The notes beneath the pieces were generated by a model, which saw only the letters and a program-made list of their open reading frames with translations, was not told the origin of the DNA and made no database searches. Below, one piece after another: positions 17,750-26,690 of a stretch of 34,541 nt of DNA. Each line of letters begins with the position of its first letter. Position 1 is the stretch's first letter. A program made the position numbers and the translations under genes. The stretch lies in contig LGRX02030307.1 of NCBI GenBank assembly GCA_001247695.2, positions 1 through 34,541 of the forward strand, read 5' to 3'. The stretch comes from Cymbomonas tetramitiformis (Eukaryota; Chlorophyta; Pyramimonadophyceae; Pyramimonadales; Pyramimonadaceae).

Positions 17750-18240
17750 TCCCCACCTTTGAGGAGGCCGCTGAGCACATTGCGGCAACCTATTGCCGTC
17801 GTTCCACCCGAGCGGCGTGCACCTTCCTAGAGCTCATCGACGACGAGGACTGCCACGCATACTGGGATGTGGACAGACCGCACTCGCCGCCGCTGCCTGG
17901 TGTTGAGGCTGAGAGGATACATGCGGCCACTCTCTCGGCCTCCCTCGCGGGAATCCGCATCTTCCTCGGGGAGCGGTACGGTGTGCGCGCCGTCCCCGAC
18001 GAGGCCTTTCTCATCGCGGAGTCTTGCACCCCCTCCAAGTCCTCCTTCCATGTGATCCTCAAGCGCCGTATGGGGGGGTCGGCGGGCAGGCGGGCGTTTG
18101 CGGCCCAGCTGGCTCTTCAAGCGGCGGCCACCCCGGGGCCCATGGAGTGGGTTGACCTCGCGCCGTACGGCAGCTCGCAGGCGCTACGGGCGTTGTGGTG
18201 CTGCAAGGACGGGGCCGCCAACTGGAAGCGCCCGCTGCAG
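17750..18240 (+). pseudogene. AEP (UL52/PrimPol-type) primase catalytic domain, copy A, split by LINE
   Basis: The frame from 17750 continues the domain whose first residues lie before 2417. The three archaeo-eukaryotic primase motifs are visible. Motif I is the acidic pair in YWDVD (Asp codons 17866 and 17872). Motif II is KSSFHVIL, with Ser-x-His (His codon 18049). Motif III is Asp in WVDLAPYG (18154), followed by a LRALWCCKD stretch typical of the region that contacts nucleotide. These enzymes make primers or extend DNA on a template; a role in second-strand synthesis is possible but is inference. Downstream the frame is lost at about 18240, where copy A is one base shorter than copy B, so the zinc motif lies in another frame. 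Confidence 0.75.
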
Positions 18241-20489
18241 GGTGGGGCCCGTTGCGGGCGCGCTCGGAGTTCTTTGTCACCAACGTGGACCCCTCTGCCC
18301 CTCTGCTCGTCCCGGTCGCTCAGGGTGGCCCCATGCGCCCCCCGAACATGCCCTCCTCTTGCACCCCCGCCATCGCCGGTGCTGCCCTCACGTGGGAGGA
18401 GGCCACAAGTGTGGCCGCGGCTGCCTCGGCCCCGCCGCCCGAACAGGCGGCTGATGCGGTGAGGGTGGCGCGTGAGGCGGTGCGGGCGCTCGAGGCGGCG
18501 GGGGTGTGCCGCCCCCCGGGGCATCGGGGCGCGACGTGCACGGAGGCGCAGGTGGCTCCTCGGGGGGCCGGGGGGCTGCTCTCGGTTTACTTCACCAACG
18601 GGCCTGACGGCCGCGGGTGCTTCGCCAATCCCGATGAGGTGCACCGCCGCAACAACTTCTCCATCGGTGTCATGCCCTGTGGAGGTGTGACATACTTCTG
18701 TTTGAGCCCGGGGTGTGGCTCGCGGGCCCTCCCCGCGGTGCCGTGCCCTCCCTCGGGACCCGCTCCGGCGCCGCCTCCCCTTCCGACTTCCGCCTCCATC
18801 CCCCTCACTCCTCCACCCTCCGCCCCCACCTCTCCACCCCTGCCACCCTCTACCGTAGACCTTCCACCTTCGCAGCCCTCCGCCTCCACCATGGGACCTC
18901 CATCTCCCTCCGCCCTGGTCCCCTTGCCCCCGTCGTCCCCTGTCCCCTCCGCTCTGCCGCCTTCACCTCCTTCCGCCTCCGCCTCCGCCCCCGCCCCGCT
19001 ACCCCCACCACCCCCAGCCTCCGGCCCCGCTTTGCCCTCTCTGCCGCCTCCACTTTCTCCACCTTCCCGCCCACCCTCCACCCCTTCCATCCCTCCTGCC
19101 CGCTCTCACCTTGCGACTCCCCCACCCTTTGCCGCTCTTGGCTTGCTGCCTCCACCACCGCCGTGTTCCATGGCGACCCCCTCTGCCCTTGCTTTGCTGG
19201 CTCCCCCGGCCTCCACCACCGTGTTGCCGCACCTCATGCCCCCTGCCACCACTCTGATGGGCCTGCCACTCCTAGCCCCCTCTCCGTTGCCCTTGCCGCC
19301 ATCCGACTCCGGAAAGCCCCCGCCAACCTCTCGCCCCCGACCACGGGCTTCTCCCACTCTCCCACCTCCCCTCGCCCCCTCCGCCCCTCCCCCGACGGGC
19401 CCCGGATCCCGCCCTCCGCCGCGTCCCGCTCAGCCTCCCTCCTCCCACGGCCCCCTCCGCCCTCCACCTGCGGCCAGCCCCCCGCCCCCATCCCCACCTC
19501 GGTGCCCCCGCCTCTCGGGGCCCGCCTTGCCCCCTCTGTCGCTCCCCTCCCCTCAGCCACCGCTTTCTCCGCCCTCCGCCTCCACCCTCCACGCTCCGCC
19601 TCCCTCCGGCCCCCGTCATACTGCCCTCGTCAGCCGACCCATCTCCGCCCGCCCCCCACCAGCTGCGAAGCGCCTCCGAGTGGAGGGCGTACAGGGCGCG
19701 GCGAGCGCCACTGGCATGCCCCAAACGCCGCCCGCTCACCCGGGAATGCCATCATCCCCTCCCACGCCGGCCGAGGAGAACCCCTACGCCGCGGTCCTCG
19801 ATGACATTTTCGATGCGATGATGCGCGATGACTGGAAAGCGCCAGCAAAACGGAGACGCCGACTCTCCCCCTCGCCTTCCCCCGCATGTGGTCCCACTCT
19901 CATCCACCCGGACGCCTCCGCCCCGCCTCCGCCTCCGCCTCCCGCCTCCGCCTCCGCCTCCGCCTCCGCCTCCGCCTCCGCCTCCGCCTCCGCCCCCGCC
20001 TCCGCCCCGCCCCCGCCTTCGCCTCCGCCCCCGCCCCCGCCCTCCCCGCCTCCGCCTCCTTCGCCCCCCCCTGCCCCGCCTTCGCCTCTGCCTCCTTCGC
20101 CCTCGGCCCGCCCCCCCTCCACACCCACCCACGCGAGCCATTCCGCTTCCGCCTCCGCCCACCGGTGCCATTCCACCCTGCCCCTCCCGGCCCACCGCTC
20201 CGCCGCGCCCGCCCCGCTTGCTGCGCCCCCACCCGGCCCAGCCCCCGCCCTCCCCCGTCCCCTCGGTCGCCGCCTCCCCACCCGTCCGGCCGCCCCCCAC
20301 CCCCCGCCGCGACCACCTCCACCCCCGCCTCGCGCATCCGCCTCCACCTCCGCCCGCCCCCGCCTCCGCCCCCCGCCTCCACCTCCGCCTCCACCTCTGC
20401 CCCCACCGACAGCCGCCCCCCCGAAGAAGAGGAGTCGGGGCAGCTCCCACCGCGCTAGAAGGCTGCACAAAAAGAGCACACCCTCTTGA
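18241..20489 (+). pseudogene. Primase C-terminal zinc motif and Pro-rich tail, copy A
   Basis: In frame 0 the protein resumes with SEFFVTNVD and reaches a motif at about 18649-18723, NNFSIGV, then VTYFC, then PGC. This matches the C-terminal zinc-binding element of UL52/PrimPol primases, where an NN pair precedes the last cysteines. Ser/Pro/Ala-rich sequence follows for over 1 kb. Then comes module R1 (NPYAAVLDDIFDAMMRDDW followed by an Arg/Lys cluster), a GCCTCC-encoded Ala-Ser run, more polyproline and a basic end (PPKKRSRGSSHRARR) before TGA. The zinc motif is confidently part of the primase. The tail has no recognised fold and may be disordered. The frame differs from the catalytic part, so the copy is broken unless recoding occurs. 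Confidence 0.65.
19612..20010 (+). repeat. Module R1: Pro/Arg-rich unit with (GCCTCC)n
   Basis: First of three related segments (others at 25703 and 26318). Each begins at CATACTGCCCTCGTCAG, encodes KRLRVE or KRPRVE, then NPYA with VLDD and DAMMRDD, then an Arg cluster and SPSPSPACGPTL, and ends in repeated GCC TCC codons (Ala-Ser). Here the hexamer run is followed by a long polyproline region. Confidence 0.85.
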
Positions 20490-22080
20490 GCTCACGGTCC
20501 TCATGTGTCGGCGAGTGTCCCCCCGGGAGGAGATGTGTCTACCCCTTCGGGTTGAGAGGCTATTCTCTGCTTGACCGCGGTAGGAGTCGTGCCGAGGCAC
20601 CTCAGGCAGTGGTCTGCACGCAGTAGATCCCTCTCGAGACCTCTGCCCTGAATGACTAGCGCCTGACCCCAGGCGGCGCATCCTCACTCTTCATTCAGAC
20701 ATCCGGGTCGTAACATCTTTTTATAATCAGAAGCCTATCCGATTCCGAATTTCCGATTGTTGTGCATGCCCTGCAATGAATGCCTGCAGTGAATGCCTGG
20801 GAGGGGGGATATGGGGGGCTCGCGGTGGTGCGCCTAGGGTATGAGGTGGGTACGGGGTGCGCCGTCTCGGGAGGTGGGTGTGGGGGGGATGGGTGGGCTC
20901 TACTACCTTTCAGCATCTACCGCAAGGGGGTGAACGCTGCTACTAATTGCTCTTGTGTGCCCGTCACCCCGGGGGGGGTTGCTGTCGCGTCGCTAGCCCC
21001 GAGCGCATTGCACTTCGCCTCGGCGGGTCTATCACACCCTACCACAACGCTCGATTCCTACCTCGGTCCTCGCCAACCTCAGCCCTCAGTTTGGCATGGC
21101 ACCGTATCTTGCATTCCGCGCCGCGAGACTCTGGGCCTGGTCTTGATCCCCGACGTGGCTGCTGCGGCGGACACACAGGGGTGGGGTCTGTGCTCTCGCC
21201 GGCCGCGTTGAGTCTTCCCGTACATTGCCAAGGTCCAGTGCATTGCATGCCGGTCCGGTTTTTTTTCCGTGATCCTCAAACGCCAACCTGGTTGCGGTGC
21301 GTGGGTGTGGGGGAGGGGGGGCAGCGCTGGGAACTCCTGGACGTGGGATTGGGGTAGCGCGCCACGCAGTGGGTCTCAGCGCACCGGGAACGGGGCTGGT
21401 TTTTCTTGGGCCCGCGCGGCACAGCACTCGCGCTCAGCCTCCATTGACGTTGCACTTGGGTAGCTAGGACTCTCTCGGGCGGCTAGGACGCCTCCACTTT
21501 CTTTTTTGGGGATAATGGCCGTGAAACGCCATGGCGAGACTCGCCCCCCTGGTGCCTTTTGACTGGCGTCCCCCCCGGGCCCGGTGGGGGCGAAGTATTC
21601 CGGGGTTGAGGCTGATTGGCGAGACGGCCGCGTGGCTCTGCGCGAGGGCCGGGTCTGGACTGAGCCCCGATGAGGCCCGCGGGCGTACAGGGGTGTGACC
21701 CGGACGGCGCGGTGCCACGCGGCCGTGGCGCTTTGGCCTCGGCCCCGCAATCCTTCGCCCCTCAAGGGATCCCCGGTCGCCCGGTGCGTTCTCTAGGAGG
21801 CGTGAACCGATTTATGGTGGGGGAGGGCGGACGGATCCGGGGAGGGAAGGCCGGGGCGTCCGAACAAGCCACCCTCCCTGAAAGCTCCATGCCTAATGCC
21901 GGTCGCCGCCAGCAATGGTGCCACACGTACCTTGAGTATATCGTGGTAGGCCGTACTTGGCTACGAGCGCACGTGGACGGGGTGGCGTGGCAGCCATCCG
22001 CACTCCTGAACGAGGAACTCCGCTGAGGAGCGGCCTTGGGAGCAAGTCCATATAAGTGTCTCGCCGGAGCGACGGTCAAA
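20490..22080 (+). other. No convincing gene; probable 3' flank of copy A and intergenic DNA
   Basis: Open frames here are short, differ in frame and match no family I recognise. The base composition is GC-rich and typical of the host. Small items seen are a UUCG-type mini-hairpin near 20540, AT-rich TTTTTATAATC near 20716, a run of eight T at about 21257, TATAAG near 22053, and a weak AP2-like trace at 21593-21760. No tRNA or rRNA was found. Confidence 0.5.
21593..21760 (+). pseudogene. Possible AP2-domain remnant
   Basis: In one frame, two short strings resemble AP2 starts: KYSGVEADWRDGRV (from 21593) and YRGVTR (21686-21703) followed by RCHAAVALW. A TGA codon lies between them, and neither continues into the AP2 helix with its AYD signature. 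They are only 31 residues apart, too close for two full domains. This may be a decayed gene or chance. Confidence 0.2.
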
Positions 22081-22082
22081 GC

Positions 22083-22168
22083 TACTCTAATGCTAATGCT
22101 AATGACGGCCGCACGCCCGCGCACTGGGCTGCGGTGAGTGGACACGTGGAGGCGCTGAGGGTGCTTCC
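22083..22168 (+). pseudogene. Orphan ankyrin-repeat fragment
   Basis: Encodes DGRTPAHWAAVSGHVEALRVL, one ankyrin helix pair. The DNA is close to units of the array 2 kb downstream (GAGGCGCTGAGGGTGCTT is identical) and diverges right after that string. It is in a different frame from the main ankyrin ORF, so it is either an upstream exon joined by splicing or a broken copy. A perfect GTGAGT lies inside it at about 22135 but is probably coding. Confidence 0.5.
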
Positions 22169-22481
22169 CGGGGGCATTTTCTGCCTCTGGTATTTGACCT
22201 CCGGGTCGGTATCAGCAGGGCAGGAGAGCGGTGCGGAGTTCGTCATTGGACTCTGCGTCGGGAAGGGCACTCCGCCTCCAAGCGGTCCCTCCTGGTACGC
22301 GTGCGCAGCCGGACTGAAGGCTGCTGCACGGCTAAATGGAGTGCCACCCCCGTTCCGCCCCTTGGGCGGCTGGGTTGTCCTTGTGCCTGTTCTGTACTTG
22401 TTTGCTTTTTGTGCTTCGTCGCCCTGTGTCCGTTTCTCTTCCCCAATGTGCGCGCGCTGCTGGGGGGCGCGCTGCCCAAGT

Positions 22482-25400
22482 GCAGTGGGGGAACGCTGCT
22501 GCACGCGGCGGCGGCGGATGGATCCCACTTCGTGGTGTCCAAGCTTCTGGAGATGTGGAGGAGGAAGATTCTGGATAGCGCGCTGCTTGAAGGGCGGGAC
22601 GAGCAGGGCCGTACGCCACTGTACTGTGCGGCGCAGCGGGGGCATTCGCAGGTCGTAGCGGCGCTCAAGGCGGTGGGTGCCAAGCACAACACGCGCTCCA
22701 AGCTGCAGCCCAGCGTCCGCCTCATTGCTACTGTGCCTTTCACTCTGATGCCCGAGCAATTGTTCGGCATTACCATCAGGGCGGCTCAACCTGCAGTCCA
22801 CTTCGAGAGAGGCGTGGTCTCAATTGGCGACAATGAGTTCACTTTGGAGCATGGCATTGCCGGCGCCCCTGCGGCCGCACCGTCGGAAGGGTGCTGGCGG
22901 TATGAGGTGGAGGTGGATCTCAAATTGAATGTGCATTGGGATGAATTATCGGATGGAGATAAAATCGAAGCTAGAGAAACATTCTACCTTGGTTTTTGTG
23001 TGGGCTGGAGCTCGCGAGATGCAAGACAAATCTGCTGGAAACATGTGAGCAAATCTGCTGATAAAGTGTGCAGCGATCAAGCCGGGTGCACTGCCTGGTT
23101 CCAAAACCTCGGGCTTCACCCTGGGATGAATGATTGGTCGTGTGGGCTGCGTGATTCTGGGGAATGGTGCAGCCCATCGGGTGCAGGCATTGGTTCAAAA
23201 CCCAGTGCAGCAGCTTATGCTCCCATCGATTCGAAATGTGTGGTTGGAATGCTGCTTGATTGCCACGCAGGCAAGGTGTATGTGTCGAGGGGCGCTGAGT
23301 GGGCGGAGCAGGATGTGGGCGATCTGGGTGGGGGCATGTTCCCGGCAGTCAGCTGGATGGGTTGCCACGGCAAGCTGTCCTTCAACTTTGGGGAGCGCCC
23401 GTGGCGATGCGATATACCTACCCCAGGAAGAAATCGATTCCAGCCGATTAGTGAGGCGGGCACTGGGAACACGCCCGTGATGGAGGCTGCAAGCGAAGGG
23501 CATTTGGAGGTGTGCTCGTTGTTGTTGGACAGTGCGGCTGTGGAGGACGTGGGCCGCCGAAATCAGCGTACACTGCTGCACTGGGCGGCTTGGTGGGGGA
23601 ATGCGGAGCTGGTGCGCCGGGTGCTCGACATGAGTGGCGACCGTGCTGCCTGCATGCGTGCCACAGATGGGGACAATTGCACCGCGTTGTGGCACGCGGC
23701 TGAAAAGGGTCATGCAGAGGTTCTGAGGGTGCTTTGTGAAACATCCTTCCTTGAGAACTTGAAGGACATTTCAGGCACCGACATGCCCTTTGGTAACGCT
23801 GGTGCCGACTTCAACCACGTTGCTCTCGAGGGAAGAACACCCGCATACGTGGCTGCCGAAGGGGGGTTTACAGAGGCGCTGTGTGTGTTGAAGGAAGCGG
23901 GCGCAGACCTCAGCCATGCTGCCAATAACGGCAAAACACCCGCACACGTGGTTGCTGGGAGGGAGCATGGAGAGGGGCTACTGCGTGTGTTGAAGGAAGC
24001 GGGCGTGGACCTCAGCCATGCTGACAATGACGGCAGCACGCCCGCGCACGTTGCTGCTAAAGGGGGAAATGTGGAGGCGCTGAGGGTGCTTCAGGAGGCG
24101 GGCGCGGACCTCAGCCACGCTGACGAGCAAGGCATGACACCCGCGCACGTTGCCGCCAAAGGGGGACACGTTGAGGTGCTGAGGGTGCTTCAGGAGGCGG
24201 GCGCGGACCTCGGCCATGCTGCCAATAACGGCAAGACACCCGTACACGTGGCCGCCGAGGGGGGTCATGCGGAGGCGCTGCTGCGAGTATTGAAGGAAGC
24301 GGGCGTGGACCTCAGCCATTCTGACAATGACGGCAGCACGCCCGCGCACGTTGCTGCTAAAGGGGGAAATGTGGAGGCGCTGAGGGTGCTTCAGGAGGCG
24401 GGCGCGGACCTCAGCCATGCTGCCAATAACGGCAAGACACCCGCACACGTGGCTGCCGAGGGGGGTCATGCGGAGGCGCTGCTGCGAGTATTGAAGGAAG
24501 CGGGCGTGGACCTCAGCCATGCTGACAATGACGGCAGCACGCCCGCGCACGTTGCTGCTAAAGGGGGAAATGTGGAGGCGCTGAGGGTGCTTCAGGAGGC
24601 GGGCGTGGGCCTTGGCCATGCTGCCAATAACGGCAAGACTCCCGCACACGTGGCTGCCGAGGGGGGTCATGCGGAGGCGCTGCTGCGAGTATTGAAGGAA
24701 GCGGGCGTGGACCTCAGCCATACTGACAATGACGGCAGCACGCCCGCGCACGTTGCTGCTAAAGGGGGAAATGTGGAGGCGCTGAGGGTGCTTCAGGAGG
24801 CGGGCGTGGACCTCAGCCACGCTGACGAGCAAGGCATGACACCCGCACACGTGGCTGCCGAGGGGGGTCATGCGGAGGCGCTGCTGCGAGTATTGAAGGA
24901 AGGGGGCGTGGACCTCAGCCATGCTGACAATGACGGCAGCACGCCCGCGCACGTTGCTGCTAAAGGGGGAAATGTGGAGGCGCTAAGGGTGCTTCAGGAG
25001 GCGGGCGTGGATCTCAGCCGCGCTGACGAGCAAGGCATGACTCCCACTTACTGGGCTACCACTGGTGAATACGTTGAGGTGCTGAGGGTGCTTCAGGAGG
25101 CGGGCGTGGATCTCAGCCATGCTGACGAGCGAGGCATGACTCCAGCTCACTGGGCTGCCACTTGTGGATACGCGGAGGTGCTGAGGGTGCTTCAGGAGGC
25201 GGGCGCGGACCTCGGCCATGCTGCCACTAACGGCCAGACACCCGCACACGTGGCTGCCGAGGGGGGTCATGCGGAGGCGCTGCTGCGAGTATTGAAGGAA
25301 GCGGGCGTGGACCTCAGCCATGCTGACAATGACGGCAGCACGCCCGCGCACGTTGCTGCTAAAGGGGGAAATGTGGAGGCGCTGAGGGTGCTTCAGGAGG

Positions 25401-25606
25401 CGGGCGTGGGCCTTGGCCATGCTGCCAATAACGGCAAGACTCCCGCACACGTGGCTGCCGAGGGGGGTCATGCGGAGGCGCTGCTGCGAGTATTGAAGGA
25501 AGCGGGCGTGGACCTCAGCCATACTGACAATGACGGCAGCACGCCCGCGCACGTTGCTGCTAAAGGGGGAAATGTGGAGGCGCTGAGGGTGCTTCAGGAG
25601 GCGGGC
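22482..25606 (+). CDS. Ankyrin-SPRY-ankyrin protein, 3' truncated
   Basis: The open frame starts at 22301, but the first part looks like intron: a T-rich pyrimidine tract (about 22375-22450) followed by GTGCAG at 22480. Coding similarity starts at GGTLLHAAAADG. Two ankyrin units (22482-22694) precede a SPRY/B30.2 domain at about 22889-23400, recognisable from WRYEVEVDL, FYLGFCVGW, VGMLLDCHAGKVYVS, MFPAVSW and LSFNFGERPW. Three more diverged ankyrin units follow (23462-23750), then 18 uniform units to 25606. Both domain types bind proteins, so the product is probably an adaptor; such proteins often act in ubiquitin ligases, but no SOCS or F-box is seen. At 25606 the frame runs into retroelement DNA and stops at 25918; that extension is not part of the gene. 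The true start, introns and C-terminus are unknown. Confidence 0.75.
23812..25606 (+). repeat. Homogenised ankyrin array, 18 units, 201-bp higher-order period
   Basis: Units alternate between 34 residues (NGKTPAHVAAEGGHAEALL type, one extra Leu) and 33 residues (DGSTPAHVAAKGGNVEALR type), giving a 67-residue, 201-bp pair repeated nearly exactly. The last four units (about 25205-25606) duplicate units at 24404-24805 with an 801-bp offset, including the rare GVGLGHAAN and SHTDN variants. Two units near 25030-25200 have TPxxWA and differ from the rest. Confidence 0.9.
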
Positions 25607-25702
25607 GACCCCCGAGGGACCCGCGACCGCGACCACCTCCCCCTCCCCACCCTCACGCTTCCCTCCGCCCCGCCCCAGTGGCCCCCTGGACACCGGCCCC
25701 AG

Positions 25703-26090
25703 TCATACTGCCCTCGTCAGCCGACCCATCTCCGCCCGCCCCCCACCAGCTGGGAAGCGCCTCCGAGTGGAGGACGTACAGGGCGCGGCGAGCGCCGCTG
25801 GCAGGCCCCCAACGCCGCCCGCTCACCCGGGAACGCCATCATCCCCTCCCACGCTGGCCGAGGAGAACCCCTACGCCGCGGTCCTCGACGACATACTCGA
25901 TGCGATGATGCGCGATGACTGGAGAGCACCAGCAAGACGGAGACGCCGATTCTCCCCCTCGCCTTCCCCCGCATGTGGCCCCACTCTCCTCCACCCGGAC
26001 GCCTCCGCCTCCGCCTCCGCCTCCGCCTCCGCCTCCGCCTCCGCCCCCGCCTCCGCCTCCGCCTCCGCCTCCGCCTCCGCCTCCTTCTTG
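25703..26090 (+). repeat. Module R2 with (GCCTCC)n
   Basis: Second of the three modules. The hexamer run is at about 26001-26085. It shares roughly 90 extra bases upstream with R3 (from GAGGGACCCGCGACC at about 25617) that are not in R1. Confidence 0.85.
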
Positions 26091-26317
26091 GATTTGGGCA
26101 CGACGCTGACTGGAGCACCCCCTCCGGTAGAACAAGGGCAGAGCGCCGACCGTGCCGAGAACCGTCCGATGCCTCCACCCGCGCTGATGGACTTGGCTGC
26201 CGAAGAGGAACCAGAACGGATATCGGGCACCAAGGGACCCGCGACCGCGACCTCCCCATCCCCACCCTCACGCCCCCCTCCGCCCCGCCCCGGTGGCCCC
26301 TTGGACGCCGCCCCCCG

Positions 26318-26690
26318 TCATACTGCCCTCGTCAGTCGACCCGCCTCCGCCCGCTCCCCACCAGCTGCGAAGCGCCCCCGCGTAGAGGACGTACAGGGCG
26401 CGGCGAGCACCACTAGCAGGCCCCGAACGCCGCCCGCTCGCCCGGGAACACCATCATCCCCTCCCCCGCTGGCTGAGGGAAACCCCTACGCCATGGTCCT
26501 CGACGACGTATCCGATGCGATGATGCGCGATGACAGGAGATCGCCAGCAAGACGGAGGCGCCGCCTCTCCCCCTCGCCTTCCCCCGCATGTGGTCCCACT
26601 CTCCTCCACCGGGACGCCCCCGCCTCCGCCTCCGCCTCTGCCTCCGCGTCCGCCTCCGCCCCCGCCTTCGTCTCCGCCTCCGCCTCCGCT
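26318..26690 (+). repeat. Module R3 with degenerate (GCCTCC)n
   Basis: Third module, with a shorter and less regular hexamer run (about 26621-26690). The run ends exactly where RT-derived sequence begins, so the joint between the two parts lies in or at the simple repeat. Confidence 0.85.

Larger units (their letters stand above)
17750..20489 (+). mobile_element. GC-rich composite retroelement, copy A, part downstream of the LINE insertion
   Basis: Matches copy B from 32939 to the window end with few differences, and extends beyond what copy B shows because the window ends. It contains the primase, its zinc motif, a long Pro-rich tail, module R1 and a terminal basic stretch before a stop at 20487-20489. 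The outer 3' border of the element is not certain: no tail or duplication is visible after 20489. Confidence 0.8.
25607..26690 (+). pseudogene. Retroelement tail fragment with tandem modules R2 and R3
   Basis: In frame 0 the DNA encodes the same Pro/Arg-rich module as the end of copy A, twice in tandem and joined in frame. Between them is a short unique linker (FLDLGTTLTGAPPP to EEEPERISGTKG, about 26085-26230). It has no start codon context of its own and runs out of frame into the RT-derived segment at 26690. It is read as the tail of another copy of the composite element, joined on the left to the ankyrin gene and on the right to the 5'-truncated copy B. No enzymatic domain is present. Confidence 0.6.

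Noticed and set aside
19752..20687. Minus-strand Gly/Arg-rich open frame
   Set aside because: It is the complement of the GCCTCC and polyproline coding repeats and has no independent features.
21256..21290. Short match (GTGATCCTCAA) to the primase motif II region, suggesting a primase remnant
   Set aside because: Only about 15 bases agree and the surrounding sequence shows no other primase motif.
22135..22140. GTGAGT as a 5' splice donor
   Set aside because: Ankyrin coding continues in frame straight through it (AVSGHVEALRVL), so use as a donor is unlikely.
22361..22450. Hydrophobic Cys/Leu/Phe-rich stretch as a membrane segment before the ankyrin domain
   Set aside because: The DNA is a pyrimidine tract ending in a splice-acceptor-like GTGCAG, so it is more likely intron than protein.
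23192..23202. GGTTCAAAACC resembling a tRNA T-loop
   Set aside because: It lies inside the SPRY coding region and has no acceptor, D or anticodon stems around it.
25607..25918. C-terminal extension of the ankyrin protein
   Set aside because: It is the retroelement module read in the wrong frame; the module's own frame is conserved in R1, R2 and R3.
26001..26085. Regular GCCTCC array as a CRISPR-like repeat
   Set aside because: There are no spacers; it is a simple hexamer repeat encoding Ala-Ser.
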